Shown here piece after piece: positions 10,696-19,388 of a stretch of DNA of 52,549 bases. The notes under the pieces are model-generated. The model saw only the letters and a list, made by a program, of their open reading frames with translations, made no database searches and had not been told where the DNA came from. The DNA is from Acidobacteriota bacterium. GTDB lineage: Bacteria; Acidobacteriota; Blastocatellia; Pyrinomonadales; Pyrinomonadaceae. Location of the stretch: NCBI GenBank assembly GCA_020200235.1, contig JAIVJC010000132.1, positions 1 through 52,549 on the forward strand, written 5' to 3'. Position 1 is the stretch's first letter. Each line of letters begins with the position of its first letter. Made by a program: the position numbers and the translations under genes.

Positions 10696-11076
10696 CAGGC
10701 GACGGGCGTAACGGGGGCAGACCCTTTCAGATTCTGCGGGGCGACAAGCCCGGACATTCTAACCGCGCGTCGGCTGCGACCGCTAGGGGCATTAGCAGTA
10801 GCCAAGCTATCGCTACCTTTCCGTCGATGCCGAAACTACGTCACAGGCGGCGGCAATCCTTGAGACTTTCCAGACTCAAGCCAGCAAGCCCGTTGAATCC
10901 TCAGAGCCGGTCAATTAACTCGCCTGACCTTTGTAACTGCCCGTTTAGCCGCCGCCCGACGCGCGATGTTATACTCGCCGCCGCGCGATAATCTTTGTGC
11001 GTGCCGTCGTCATAAGCGTCGCCGCTCGCTGTCTCCCTTTGATCGTCCGTCCGCATCTTAAACTTTTACCGCCGTC
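10696..11076. other. 381-bp intergenic region between divergent genes
   Basis: No coding frame here looks real. It must hold the promoters of the FlgO/TPR gene (minus) and the large flavoprotein (plus). A tatact hexamer at about 10970, about 100 nt before the flavoprotein start, could be a -10, but no good -35 accompanies it. Confidence 0.4.
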
Positions 11077-14000
11077 ATGCAGAATCACACACCCGGCGCC
11101 CCGCCCGCCCCGCCCGCAACGACCGCCGCAGAGTTAAACTTCGAGCTGGGCGTAGAGGGCTTCGCCTACCGAGACCTCTACGACCCGACGCGCCTGAGGG
11201 ATTTGACGGCGCGCTTCCACGCCGAGCTGGAGCGCGATGACGCGCTGCTCCACGCTTCGCTCCTCGAATACACGCGCTCTCGCGGCGCGAACCTCCGCGG
11301 CACGAAGGCGGAATCCGATCTGCTCGTCGCCTGCGCCCCGCACCTCTCGCGCTTCATCGCGCGCCTCTTCCGCGTGGAAGCCGAGCGCGAGGCGCACGCC
11401 GCCTCCGTCTGCGCGCAGGACTGTGTCTTCGAGTTCAAAAATTTCGTCGCGCGCCGCGCGACAAAGCGCGTCCCCGCCGAGCGCGCCCTGACCTACGACA
11501 TCGACTCACTGCACGCCGCGCTCGACGCGCTGCGCCGCGCCGCGTTCGGTGACACGCTCGAAGTCGATGATGAGTTGGGCGTCGCGCGCATGACCGCGCG
11601 GCTGCTCGCGTGGGAGCGGTTCGTCGAGCGAGGCGAAGCACCGGACGCCGGATCGGCGGCGCGCGAGATCGCGTCGGCGCGCGGGGCGGTCGCCGCCGCG
11701 GATGTGGCGCTCGCCGAGTTTGAGGGCGACGCCGTCCAGGGCGTCGCCGTGTTGGACGACGACGCGCGGTTCGTGAAGGGCGCGCTGCGCCTCGTCGAGG
11801 CGTGGGCGTCGGTTCACGCGACGCGTGGCGAGGCGCGTGAGCGCGTGCGTGGTTGGGTCAGTTTTCGCGCGCCGCACCCGCTCGACTACGAGCACCTCGT
11901 GCAGTTGGAGCGCCCTGACGCCGACCTGCCGGAGATGATGCGCGGGCTCGACAAAAACTTGCGCCGCCGCGTCGGCTTCCGGTTGACCGATGCGCGCGCG
12001 ACGCGCCGCGAGGTTCTCGACGAGGTCAACTACTGCATCTACTGCCACGAGCGCGACAAGGACTCGTGCTCGAAGGGCTTGCGCGAGCGAGACGGCACTT
12101 ACAAACGCAACCCGCTCGGCATCCTGCTCGAAGGCTGCCCGCTCGACGAGAAGATTTCCGAGATGCACGTCTTGCAGACGCGCGGCGACTCTCTGGCTGC
12201 GCTCGCGCTCGTCTGCATAGACAACCCGATGTGCCCGGGCACGGGTCACCGCATCTGCAACGACTGCATGAAGTCGTGCATCTTCCAGAAGCAGGAGCCC
12301 GTCAACATCCCGCAGGCAGAGACCGGCGTCCTCACAGACGTGCTCGCGCTCCCCTACGGCTTCGAAATCTACTCGCTCCTGACGCGCTGGAACCCTCTGA
12401 ACGCCAGGCGCCCGCACGCGCTCCCCTACAACGGTCGCAACGTCCTCGTCGTCGGCTTAGGTCCCGCCGGCTACACGCTCGCGCACTACCTCTTGAACGA
12501 GGGCTTCGGCGTCGTCGGCATCGACGGGCTGAAGATCGAACCGCTCGACGAAAATCTGACGGGCGACGGCGGTCGGAACGTCCCGCGCGCCGTGCGCAGC
12601 GTCGGCGAGATCGAAACGTCGCTCGACCGTAGAGTGCTCGCGGGCTTCGGCGGCGTCTCGGAGTACGGCATCACGGTCAGGTGGGACAAGAATTTCCTGA
12701 CGCTGATTCACCTGACGCTCGCGCGGCGCGCGGCGTTCCGCTTCTACGGCGGCGTGCGCTTCGGCGGCACGCTGACGATTGAGGACGCCTGGTCGCTCGG
12801 CTTCGATCACATCGCGCTCGCCTCGGGCGCGGGTCGCCCAACGATCATCGGGATGAAGAACAACCTCGTGCGCGGGGTGCGCAAGGCGTCCGACTTTCTG
12901 ATGGCGCTGCAACTGACGGGGGCGTTCAAGCAGGACGCGCTCGCCAACCTTCAGGTGCGCCTCCCGGCGGTCGTCATCGGCGGCGGCTTGACCGCCATCG
13001 ACACGGCGACCGAGGTCTTCGCCTACTACCCCGTGCAGGTCGAAAAAATTCTCGCGCGCCACGAACAGCTCGCGGAAGAGTTCGGCGAGGAGGAAATATT
13101 CAAGCGCTTCGACGCCGAGGAGCGCGAGGTGTACGACGAATTTCTCGCGCACGGTCGCGCCGTCCGGGAAGAACGCGAGAGGGTAGAGGCTGCGGGCGAA
13201 GCGCCGGACTTCGTGCCGCTCGTGCGCGCGTGGGGCGGCGCGACGATCGTCTACCGGAAGCGTCTGCAGGACTCGCCCGCGTACCGGCTGAACCACGAGG
13301 AGGTCGTCAAGTCGCTCGAAGAGGGGATCGGCTACGTCGAGAACATGTCGCCGGTCGAGGCCGTGGCGGACGAGCACGGCGCGGTCGCGGCGATCATGTT
13401 TGAGCGCATGAGGCTCGACGCGGAGTCGAAGAAGTGGAGGGCGTCGGGCGAGCTGGTGCGCATCCTCGCGCGCACGGTCTGCGTCGCGGCGGGCACGAGC
13501 CCGAACACGATCTACGAGCGCGAGCGACCCGGCACGTTCGCGCTCGACGAGTGGGGCGAGTTCTTCGCGCCGCACAAGCTCGAAGGGGTGGGCGGCGCGC
13601 GCAAGCTCGTGCCCGCTGCGAAGGGCGAGCGCGCGTTCTTCACCTCCTACGAGAGCGAGGGGCGGTTCATCTCCTACTACGGCGACAACCACCCCGTTTA
13701 CGCGGGCAACGTCGTGAAGGCGATGGCGTCGGCGAAGGACGGCTACGGGCACGTCGCCGCGCTGTTCGCGGAAGAGATCGCGGCGGTCGAAAATATAAGT
13801 GGGGTCGGGGGTCGGGAGTCAGGGGTTGGCGACGGGGCGGCGCGCAAGTCCGTCGCGCGCGGGGAAGATTTCGCGCGGCTCGTCGAGAGGCTGGACGACG
13901 AGTTGATCGCTCGCGTCGTGAGGGTCGATCGGCTGACGCCGACCATCGTCGAGGTCATCGTGAGAGCGCCGACGCAGGCTCGCAAGTTCGAGCCGGGCCA

Positions 14001-14871
14001 GTTCTACCGCTTGCAGAATTACGAGACGGACGCTGACGTAGTCTCCGACACGAAGCTCGTGATGGAGGGCATCGCGCTGACGGGCGCGTGGGTCGATAAG
14101 GCGGAGGGGCTGCTGAGTCTGATCGTGCTGGAGATGGGCGCGTCGTCGCGCCTGTGCGCGACGCTCGCGCCCGGCCAGCGCGTCGTCGTGATGGGCCCGA
14201 CGGGGACGCCGACCGAAATCCCGAAGGGCGAGACCGTCCTGCTCGCGGGCGGCGGCTTGGGCAACGCCGTCCTCTTCTCCATCGCCGACGCCCTGAAGCG
14301 CAGCGGCTGCCGCGTCGTCTACTTCGCGGGCTACAAGCGTGGCGAAGACCTCTTCAAGCGCGAGGAGATCGAGTCGGCGACCGATCAGGTCATCTGGTCG
14401 ACCGACACGGGCGCGGAGATCGAGCCGCGCCGCCCGCAGGACTACCACTTCCGCGGCAACATCGTGCAGTCGATCAAGGCTTACGCCGAAGGGCTCCTGC
14501 GCCCGCCCCTCTTCGACCTGCGCGAGGTGGATCGCATCATCGCCATCGGATCGGATCGCATGATGGCCGCCGTGAAGCAGGCGCGCCACGAGACGCTCGC
14601 GCCGCACTTCAAGCCCGATCACGTCGGCGTCGGATCGATCAACAGCCCGATGCAGTGCATGATGAAGGAGGTCTGCGCGCAGTGTTTGCAGAGGCACGTC
14701 GACCCGGAGACGGGCGCGGAATCGTTCGTCTTCTCCTGCTTCAACCAGGATCAGCTGCTCGACCGCGTGGACTTCAAGAACCTGAACGCGCGCCTGCGCG
14801 CCAACACCGTCCAGGAGAAGCTGTCGAACCTCTGGCTCGACAAGCTGTTCAGAGAGGCGGCGGCGCGCTGA
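11077..14871 (+). CDS. Large fused GltD-like and PyrK/NfnA-like iron-sulfur flavoprotein oxidoreductase
   Basis: The 1264-residue product has four parts. Residues 1-310 are a helical region I do not recognise. A cysteine cluster at about 318-400 (CIYCHERDKDSC, then CIDNPMCPGTGHRICNDCMKSC) matches the two-[4Fe-4S] N-domain of GltD/DPYD/NfnB. A two-dinucleotide-fold FAD/NAD(P) domain follows (VLVVGLGPAGYTLAHYL near 453; VVIGGGLTAIDTATE near 628). After a linker at about 907-920, residues 945-1250 form a PyrK/NfnA-type FAD/NAD reductase (FEPGQFYRLQN) ending in a [2Fe-2S]-like cluster CMMKEVCAQC...CF. GltD-type and PyrK-type halves together are the make-up of the NfnAB transhydrogenase, here fused and in reverse order. 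The reaction is not known to me; electron transfer between NAD(P)H and a ferredoxin-like partner is inferred. The linker carries a heptamer-repeat insertion. Confidence 0.85.
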   Translation: MQNHTPGAPPAPPATTAAELNFELGVEGFAYRDLYDPTRLRDLTARFHAELERDDALLHASLLEYTRSRGANLRGTKAESDLLVACAPHLSRFIARLFRVEAEREAHAASVCAQDCVFEFKNFVARRATKRVPAERALTYDIDSLHAALDALRRAAFGDTLEVDDELGVARMTARLLAWERFVERGEAPDAGSAAREIASARGAVAAADVALAEFEGDAVQGVAVLDDDARFVKGALRLVEAWASVHATRGEARERVRGWVSFRAPHPLDYEHLVQLERPDADLPEMMRGLDKNLRRRVGFRLTDARATRREVLDEVNYCIYCHERDKDSCSKGLRERDGTYKRNPLGILLEGCPLDEKISEMHVLQTRGDSLAALALVCIDNPMCPGTGHRICNDCMKSCIFQKQEPVNIPQAETGVLTDVLALPYGFEIYSLLTRWNPLNARRPHALPYNGRNVLVVGLGPAGYTLAHYLLNEGFGVVGIDGLKIEPLDENLTGDGGRNVPRAVRSVGEIETSLDRRVLAGFGGVSEYGITVRWDKNFLTLIHLTLARRAAFRFYGGVRFGGTLTIEDAWSLGFDHIALASGAGRPTIIGMKNNLVRGVRKASDFLMALQLTGAFKQDALANLQVRLPAVVIGGGLTAIDTATEVFAYYPVQVEKILARHEQLAEEFGEEEIFKRFDAEEREVYDEFLAHGRAVREERERVEAAGEAPDFVPLVRAWGGATIVYRKRLQDSPAYRLNHEEVVKSLEEGIGYVENMSPVEAVADEHGAVAAIMFERMRLDAESKKWRASGELVRILARTVCVAAGTSPNTIYERERPGTFALDEWGEFFAPHKLEGVGGARKLVPAAKGERAFFTSYESEGRFISYYGDNHPVYAGNVVKAMASAKDGYGHVAALFAEEIAAVENISGVGGRESGVGDGAARKSVARGEDFARLVERLDDELIARVVRVDRLTPTIVEVIVRAPTQARKFEPGQFYRLQNYETDADVVSDTKLVMEGIALTGAWVDKAEGLLSLIVLEMGASSRLCATLAPGQRVVVMGPTGTPTEIPKGETVLLAGGGLGNAVLFSIADALKRSGCRVVYFAGYKRGEDLFKREEIESATDQVIWSTDTGAEIEPRRPQDYHFRGNIVQSIKAYAEGLLRPPLFDLREVDRIIAIGSDRMMAAVKQARHETLAPHFKPDHVGVGSINSPMQCMMKEVCAQCLQRHVDPETGAESFVFSCFNQDQLLDRVDFKNLNARLRANTVQEKLSNLWLDKLFREAAAR
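13798..13835. repeat. Short heptamer run inside the flavoprotein linker
   Basis: Four 7-nt units (ggggtcg, ggggtcg, ggagtca, ggggttg) occur in frame in the flavoprotein gene. They encode SGVGGRESGVGDG, precisely between the GltD-like and PyrK-like halves. Only one arm is present, without the matching inverted arm seen in other elements. Confidence 0.6.
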
Positions 14872-14915
14872 GCGGGTCTGGTAAAATAGATGGGCGCGAG
14901 GCTAAAGAGTAGAGC

Positions 14916-15164
14916 ATGAACCGCAGCGTCGAAGAACACCTCCTCAACCCGCCGCCCGGCAGCGCGGCTGCGCGCGCGCGCGACTTCGGCATCGATCTGA
15001 CTCTAACACTCCAACGCCTGCGCCTGACGCCGGATGAGCGTTTACGTCAACTCCAGCAGGCGATGATTGAGATTGAAACCATGCGCGGACACGCAAGACG
15101 GGACGCAGTGGCTGATGATCAAAGTCGAGCCGACCCTACGACTGTTGACCCAACATCAAGTTGA
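14916..15164 (+). CDS. Small helical protein preceding a nucleotidyltransferase (putative antitoxin)
   Basis: The 82-residue protein has a soluble, mostly helical first 60 residues (GIDLTLTLQRLRLTPDERLRQ); the last 20 are polar and probably disordered. It overlaps the next gene by 50 nt in another frame, so the two are translationally linked. Small proteins of this size directly before an AbiEii-like nucleotidyltransferase are commonly its partner or antitoxin; that role is inferred from position and not from a recognised DNA-binding fold. A taaaat hexamer about 22 nt before the start may be a -10 element. Lower GC than adjacent genes. Confidence 0.65.
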   Translation: MNRSVEEHLLNPPPGSAAARARDFGIDLTLTLQRLRLTPDERLRQLQQAMIEIETMRGHARRDAVADDQSRADPTTVDPTSS

Positions 15165-15600
15165 ATTCGTCATCGTCGGCGGTGTCGCCATCAGCGCGCA
15201 CGGCTCTTCGTATCTGACGTATGATCTTGATGTCGCCTACGCGCGCACGCGAGATAACTTCCAACGCCTTGCCGAGGCGCTCGCGCCATATCACCCGCGC
15301 CCGCGCGACTTCCCCGCCGATCTGCCGTTCGTCTGGGACGGGCAGACGATAAAACAGGGCACGAACTTCACGCTCACAACTGATCTGGGCAACATAGATT
15401 TACTCGGCGAGGTGAGCGGGCTCGGAGATTTCGATCAGGTGCGCGCCCAGTCCGTCGTGATGACGCTGTTCGACATGCAGTGCCGCGTGCTTTCGCTCGA
15501 CGCCCTCATCGCATCCAAACGCGCCGCCGGGCGGACGAAAGACTTGCTCGTCCTCCCCGAACTCGAAGCCCTGCGAGAAGTTCTGAAAAAGATTGAGTGA
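15115..15600 (+). CDS. Nucleotidyltransferase fold protein, AbiEii/MNT-like (putative toxin)
   Basis: The 161-residue product starts MIKVEPTLRLL. It shows the minimal nucleotidyltransferase signature: VEFVIVGGVAISAHGS (glycine motif) followed by YLTYDLDVAYA, in which the D-x-D pair would bind metal. A conserved C-terminal element, LSLDALIASKRAAGRTKDLLVLPELE, is typical of AbiEii-like and DUF6036-type proteins. I choose the ATG at 15115 because the upstream extension in this frame merely crosses the partner gene. Such proteins can transfer a nucleotide to tRNA or to a partner protein. With the overlapping small gene it makes a compact toxin-antitoxin-like or defence module. Toxicity is not demonstrable here. 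Confidence 0.8.
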   Translation: MIKVEPTLRLLTQHQVEFVIVGGVAISAHGSSYLTYDLDVAYARTRDNFQRLAEALAPYHPRPRDFPADLPFVWDGQTIKQGTNFTLTTDLGNIDLLGEVSGLGDFDQVRAQSVVMTLFDMQCRVLSLDALIASKRAAGRTKDLLVLPELEALREVLKKIE

Positions 15601-15639
15601 CGCCTGCGCGCCGACGCTACTCAGGAGAAGCTCGCGGAA
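15601..15639 (+). other. Diverged copy of the 3' end of the flavoprotein gene
   Basis: Bases 15601-15639 match 14791-14829, inside the last 30 codons of the flavoprotein gene, at about 29 of 39 positions. They begin with the same 12-mer cgcctgcgcgcc. Translated, RLRADATQEKLAE corresponds to RLRANTVQEKLSN. The copy begins immediately after the nucleotidyltransferase stop codon, so the two-gene module is bracketed by related sequence. Confidence 0.5.
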
Positions 15640-15734
15640 CGTGCGACATCTTTCCCAAGATGCTCTCGCAAACACATGAGTTAGTCGGGACTATGACTAG
15701 GCAGCCTACTCCATCCGCAGTCAGTTAGTGAGCC

Positions 15735-16481
15735 TTACTCCAAGAAGAAACTGACGACTACGCGCTCCTCCACCTTTATCTTTCCGACCGAGAAGGTTAC
15801 CTCTCTACTGACGAGGCTCGTTCGGGTGGCAACTTGCGCTGAGTCATAATCGCCTCCGCCCCCGCCTCCCGGGCCCCCGCCCCCATACATTCCCCCTTCA
15901 GCGCCTTCTTCAGTGATGGAGAAGGCTTTCCCGATGGTCTGGCCGACCCGCCGAGCGTAAGCCCGCGCCTTCTCCTGCGCGTTCGTGATCGCCATCTCCC
16001 TGACCTGCTCCCTGTATTTCCGTATCTGACTGTTCTCAAAACTCACGTCAACGACCTTGTTGACCCCAGACACGAGTACATTTCCGATCAGACTATCAAC
16101 CTTGCCTATATCTTTGAGGGTGATCAGGATTCGCTTCGTAATCTCATAGCCGATAAACACCCGTTCCCTCTTCCCCTCTGCTGGGGTGAGATACTTAGGC
16201 GTAATAGTGAAGTGGACTGTCTGGACATCTTCGGCGGCGATCTGGTGGCTGCGCGCGGCGGCAAGCGTCTTAGCAACGCTCTCGTCGTTAGCTCGCTTGG
16301 CGGCGGCTAAATCCTTGTCCAGAGTAATTACTTCTAACGTGAATAAGGCTCGGTCGGGCGAGGTGTTCATCTCGGCTTCGCCTACGACGGAAATCAGCGG
16401 GCGCTGGGCGGGAGTTTGCGCCCCGCTGCTGCTGATTGTGAGTAGGATCAGGAGAACGCTACCAATGGACTTTTCAATCAT
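15735..16481 (-). CDS. Exported SIMPL-domain (DUF541) protein
   Basis: The 248-residue protein has a signal peptide (MIEKSIGSVLLILLTISSSG, cleaved near GAQTPA). A SIMPL domain follows: ISVVGEAEMNTSPDRALFTLEV at the start, then FTITPKY and a C-terminal FSVGKIKVEERVVVSFFLE strand. SIMPL proteins are envelope proteins of poorly defined, stress-linked role. A glycine-rich loop (GGGGPGGGGGGDY) is inserted before the last strands. I take the second Met because aggagg lies 6 nt before it; the first Met, nine residues upstream, lies ahead of that site. It converges on the nucleotidyltransferase module and its codon use is less GC-rich than average here. Confidence 0.88.
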   Translation of the reverse strand: MIEKSIGSVLLILLTISSSGAQTPAQRPLISVVGEAEMNTSPDRALFTLEVITLDKDLAAAKRANDESVAKTLAAARSHQIAAEDVQTVHFTITPKYLTPAEGKRERVFIGYEITKRILITLKDIGKVDSLIGNVLVSGVNKVVDVSFENSQIRKYREQVREMAITNAQEKARAYARRVGQTIGKAFSITEEGAEGGMYGGGGPGGGGGGDYDSAQVATRTSLVSREVTFSVGKIKVEERVVVSFFLE

Positions 16482-16609
16482 TGTGCCTCCTAGCTGGGTA
16501 ATCTGCATCGCATGAGAAAGCTATCTAACCACTGATTATAACGCCTCTCGATAGAATGCTCCATCAACCGAACACTTTAGCGCGCCGAGGGCGTGCGTGC
16601 CCCGCAACG

Positions 16610-17485
16610 TCAGTCGCTCCTGTCGCGCGCGCGTTCGGCAACGAGGCGCCGGTAAGCCTCGTCGCGGCTCAAGCCCAGCCGCCGCGCCGCGCGTTTGAGG
16701 GCGGCGCGCTGGTCGAGCCCTTCGTCGCGCTCGTAGGCGGCGACGAGCGCGGCGATCGATTCGGTCTGTGCCGACGCTTGATCAGCGGCGGCGTCCGCGA
16801 TCACCGTGCGGTCGATGACGACGACCATCTCGCCGCGCGCCGCGTGCTCGCCGGAAAATTTCTCGATCAGTTCCGTCAGGCGACCGCGCGCGATCTCCTC
16901 GTGCAGCTTCGTCAACTCGCGCGCGACCGCCGCCTCGCGCTCGCCGAGGATTTCGCGCGCGTCGCGCAGAGCGTCGCCGATGCGGTGCGGGGCTTCGTAG
17001 AAGACGAGTGTGGCGGCGAGCGAGCGCACCTGCGAGAGGCGGGAGCGGCGCGCCATTGAGCGCGCGGGGAGGAAGCCGCCGAAGAAGAACTCGTCGGTCG
17101 GCAGACCCGACGCCGTGAGCGCGGCGACGAAGGCGGTCGCGCCGGGGACGGGGACGACGCCCGCGCCACGCTCGATTGCCGCGCGCACCAGACGGTAGCC
17201 GGGATCGGAGACGCCGGGCGTGCCCGCGTCGGAGACGAGGGCGACGGTCTGCCCGGCGGCGAGCCGCGCGGCGAGCTCCACGGCGCGCTCTCGCTCGTTG
17301 TGCTCGTGGTAGCTGATCGTTTTCGTCCTGATGCCGTAGTGGTCGAGCAGCTTGCGCGTGTGGCGCGTGTCCTCGCAGGCGACGAGGTCTGCTTCCGAGA
17401 GCACGCGCAGGGCGCGGCGCGTCACGTCTTCGAGGTTGCCGATGGGCGTGGAGACGAGGTAGAGCGTGCCCGCGTTGTCAGCCAT
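16610..17485 (-). CDS. rsmI: 16S rRNA (cytidine(1402)-2'-O)-methyltransferase RsmI
   Basis: The 291-residue product is a SAM-dependent methyltransferase of the tetrapyrrole-methylase fold that 2'-O-methylates C1402 of 16S rRNA in the cytoplasm. Diagnostic motifs are all present: LYLVSTPIGNLEDVTRRAL at the N-terminus, CEDTRHTRKLLDHYGI, the SAM-loop VALVSDAGTPGVSDPGYRLV, and PVPGATAFVAALTASGLPT. A family-typical C-terminal helical segment with LGLSRDEAYRRLV follows. Length is normal for RsmI and the start codon is the obvious one, giving MADNAGTLYLVS. The gene stands alone, about 130 nt from the SIMPL gene, and is separated by a terminator from the gene upstream. A housekeeping assignment I am confident of. 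Confidence 0.97.
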   Translation of the reverse strand: MADNAGTLYLVSTPIGNLEDVTRRALRVLSEADLVACEDTRHTRKLLDHYGIRTKTISYHEHNERERAVELAARLAAGQTVALVSDAGTPGVSDPGYRLVRAAIERGAGVVPVPGATAFVAALTASGLPTDEFFFGGFLPARSMARRSRLSQVRSLAATLVFYEAPHRIGDALRDAREILGEREAAVARELTKLHEEIARGRLTELIEKFSGEHAARGEMVVVIDRTVIADAAADQASAQTESIAALVAAYERDEGLDQRAALKRAARRLGLSRDEAYRRLVAERARDRSD

Positions 17486-17594
17486 GCGCGTTATTCTCGC
17501 ACGCGAATGGCGCGGGCGCGAGCGGCGTCAGATGAGGATGGTGCTGAGCGGAATTGAAGATCGAAGACGCCGGAGGCGGGATGGTTTGTCGTGA

Positions 17595-17640
17595 AAAGCC
17601 GGAGGGCGCGAGTCACGTGCGACTCGCGCCCTCCGGCTTT
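17595..17640 (-). terminator. Strong intrinsic terminator
   Basis: A perfect 20-bp stem (aaagccggagggcgcgagtc and its complement) with a 6-nt loop. It lies 63 nt downstream of the minus-strand secreted-protein gene ending at 17703, and about 110 nt before RsmI. Confidence 0.85.
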
Positions 17641-17702
17641 ACGGACGAAACCCTAAAGTCTCGCCGCCCCCCTTTTACCCCCCCTTGCTCGTTAAAGCGT
17701 TG

Positions 17703-18341
17703 TTACGGACGGCGACCGTTGATCACGTCCGGGATGCGGCGCCACCAGCCGTCGTTCGTGCGCCCGTTGCGGTCGTCCGGGTAGCGCGGGTCGTAGCCGC
17801 CGCGGCGGTTGTTGCCACCGTCGTAGCGCAGGTTGTAGACGTCCGCGACGAAGCGCAGGTCCTGCTCGATCTGTCGCCAGTCGGAGTAGGTGCGCGAGTC
17901 GACGCGCAGCCGGTTGAGCATGCGGTCGACGTGGTCGCCCGCGCTCAGGAGCTGCCGCGCCTCGTTCGCGCTGCGGTTCAGGTCGCGGCCGTTGCCGACG
18001 CGACTCTTGAAGTTGTCGGCGGCGCGGCGGAACTCGTGCACGTCGGAGTTGACGTGATCCTCCTGGCGCGTTCCGTTAGCGCGGCTGCGGTCGAGGAAGC
18101 GATTAACGTCGTTCTCGAGTCTGCGGGCGCGCTCCTTGATGCGCTGCGCCACGTCGCGCAACTGCCGGTCGTCGTAGCGGTCGTCGTAGTGGTCGTCGTA
18201 GCGACCGTTGTTGCGACCGTAGTAGTCGTCGTCGCGGCGTCGATCACGGTCGCGCTGGTACTGGGCTGACGCGGCGGAGGACAGCGAGAGCGTGAAGAGC
18301 AGCGCCGCGAAGGCTGATAGAATGCTGGTACGTCGGTTCAT
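17703..18341 (-). CDS. Secreted Arg/Asp/Tyr-rich protein of unknown function
   Basis: The 212-residue exported protein has a signal peptide ending at ASAQYQ. A 35-residue low-complexity segment follows, rich in D, R and Y (DRDRRRDDDYYGRNNGRYDD). A helical, charged middle comes next (residues about 55-160, RDVAQRIKERARRLENDVN), then a Gly/Asn/Arg-rich tail. No family is recognised. Start choice: aaggag lies directly against the first ATG (no spacing) but 9 nt before the second, which gives MNRRTSILSAFAALL, so the second ATG at 18341 is preferred. Upstream lies a 394-nt gap; downstream is a strong terminator. Confidence 0.8.
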   Translation of the reverse strand: MNRRTSILSAFAALLFTLSLSSAASAQYQRDRDRRRDDDYYGRNNGRYDDHYDDRYDDRQLRDVAQRIKERARRLENDVNRFLDRSRANGTRQEDHVNSDVHEFRRAADNFKSRVGNGRDLNRSANEARQLLSAGDHVDRMLNRLRVDSRTYSDWRQIEQDLRFVADVYNLRYDGGNNRRGGYDPRYPDDRNGRTNDGWWRRIPDVINGRRP

Positions 18342-18735
18342 CTTTTTCATCTCCTTGTTCGCCGCTTACCTTTGAGCGCCCTCGCCGCGTCTGGGGGGTT
18401 TCGGTCCTCGCGCGACACCGTCAGCGGCGCCTTTGCCGTGTTCGCCGCCGTCGCGTGACCCTTCAGCCGTGCGACCGCGGCACACGAGACTTCGCAAGCC
18501 CCGTGCCAGCCGCGCGCGGGCTCGCGCCCGACGGGTAAAACTCTGAAAGACGTGAGATTTGCGGGGCGGCGGCGGGTGCTCGATCATGCCGGCGCGCCGT
18601 CCTGTTCCAAAACGTGCGCGCCCCGCCTGATATCGTTTGCGTATGCTTCGCGGAAATAAATCAACGCGGAGTATGGGTGGGGAGCCGTGCGGCCTCGCGC
18701 GCGACCCTGTCGAGACGGTTAACGACTCGCGGGAC
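18342..18735. other. 394-bp region without a supported gene
   Basis: Very GC-rich. A 73-codon minus-strand frame is Arg/Pro-rich with no start signal, and I do not believe it. The region should contain the promoter of the secreted-protein gene (minus), but no convincing -35/-10 pair is visible. Confidence 0.4.
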
Positions 18736-19257
18736 TTAACCGATCAACTTCGCGACGTGCTCGCGCGCGCGCGGCTCGTCGAAGTCCGTGCGCGCGCCGG
18801 ACTCGGAGAGCGTGAGCCAGCGCGGCGCGGCGTCGCCCGCGCGGACGAGCAGCAACTCTTCGTCGGGCGCGCGGTCGCCGAAGTGTGTGAGGCGCGCGCG
18901 GGCGAGACCATTCCCGCGGACGATGCCGTCGCGCGGCGTGCGGGGCCAGCCCGCCTCGACCGTGAGCGTGCGGACGAGCCCCGCGCTGAGCGTGAGCCGC
19001 TCGCCGGTCATCGTCGAGCGCGAGACGCGGAAGCTGTGGGCGTCGTCGCGCGCGAGGCGGAGGTCTGCGCCGCGCAGCATCGCCTCGTCGGCGAGCGCGG
19101 TGAAGAGGTCGAGCAGCCACGCGACGCCGACCGCGCGCGCGAGATCGTTCGTGGCGCGCAGCGCCAGGTAGTCCGCCACGTCCGCGCGCCCCGCGGCGCG
19201 CGCGCCCTCCGCGGCTTGCGCCACGCGCCGCTCCCACTCCGCGTCGAGCTCGTTCAT
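18736..19257 (-). CDS. Conserved-looking hypothetical protein
   Basis: The 173-residue soluble protein starts MNELDAEWERRVAQAAEGAR. It has a helical N-terminal half (RADVADYLALRATNDLARAVG), a middle with paired strands (SFRVSRSTMTGERLTLSAGLVR), and a C-terminal part reading DEELLLVRAGDAAPRWLTLSE. The sequence is balanced and looks like real protein, unlike the alternative frames. The frame extends upstream to 19365, but that extension is Arg/Gly-rich and crosses the promoter region of the divergent phosphatase gene, so the Met at 19257 is preferred. I do not recognise a family. It is divergent from the phosphatase gene at 19389. Confidence 0.65.
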   Translation of the reverse strand: MNELDAEWERRVAQAAEGARAAGRADVADYLALRATNDLARAVGVAWLLDLFTALADEAMLRGADLRLARDDAHSFRVSRSTMTGERLTLSAGLVRTLTVEAGWPRTPRDGIVRGNGLARARLTHFGDRAPDEELLLVRAGDAAPRWLTLSESGARTDFDEPRAREHVAKLIG

Positions 19258-19388
19258 CTCCCCCGCGCCGCCCCCGATCTCTCGGTCTCGCGCGCCGTAG
19301 CCTTCGCCTGCGCGCGCGCGCGATGTTATCATTGCGCCCCGACGCTCCGTTAATTCATCCGACACTCTTCGTCCGACAAGCCCGAATT

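Noticed and set aside
18366..18587. 73-codon minus-strand frame in an intergenic gap
   Set aside because: Arg/Pro-rich, no ribosome-binding site, no recognisable pattern.
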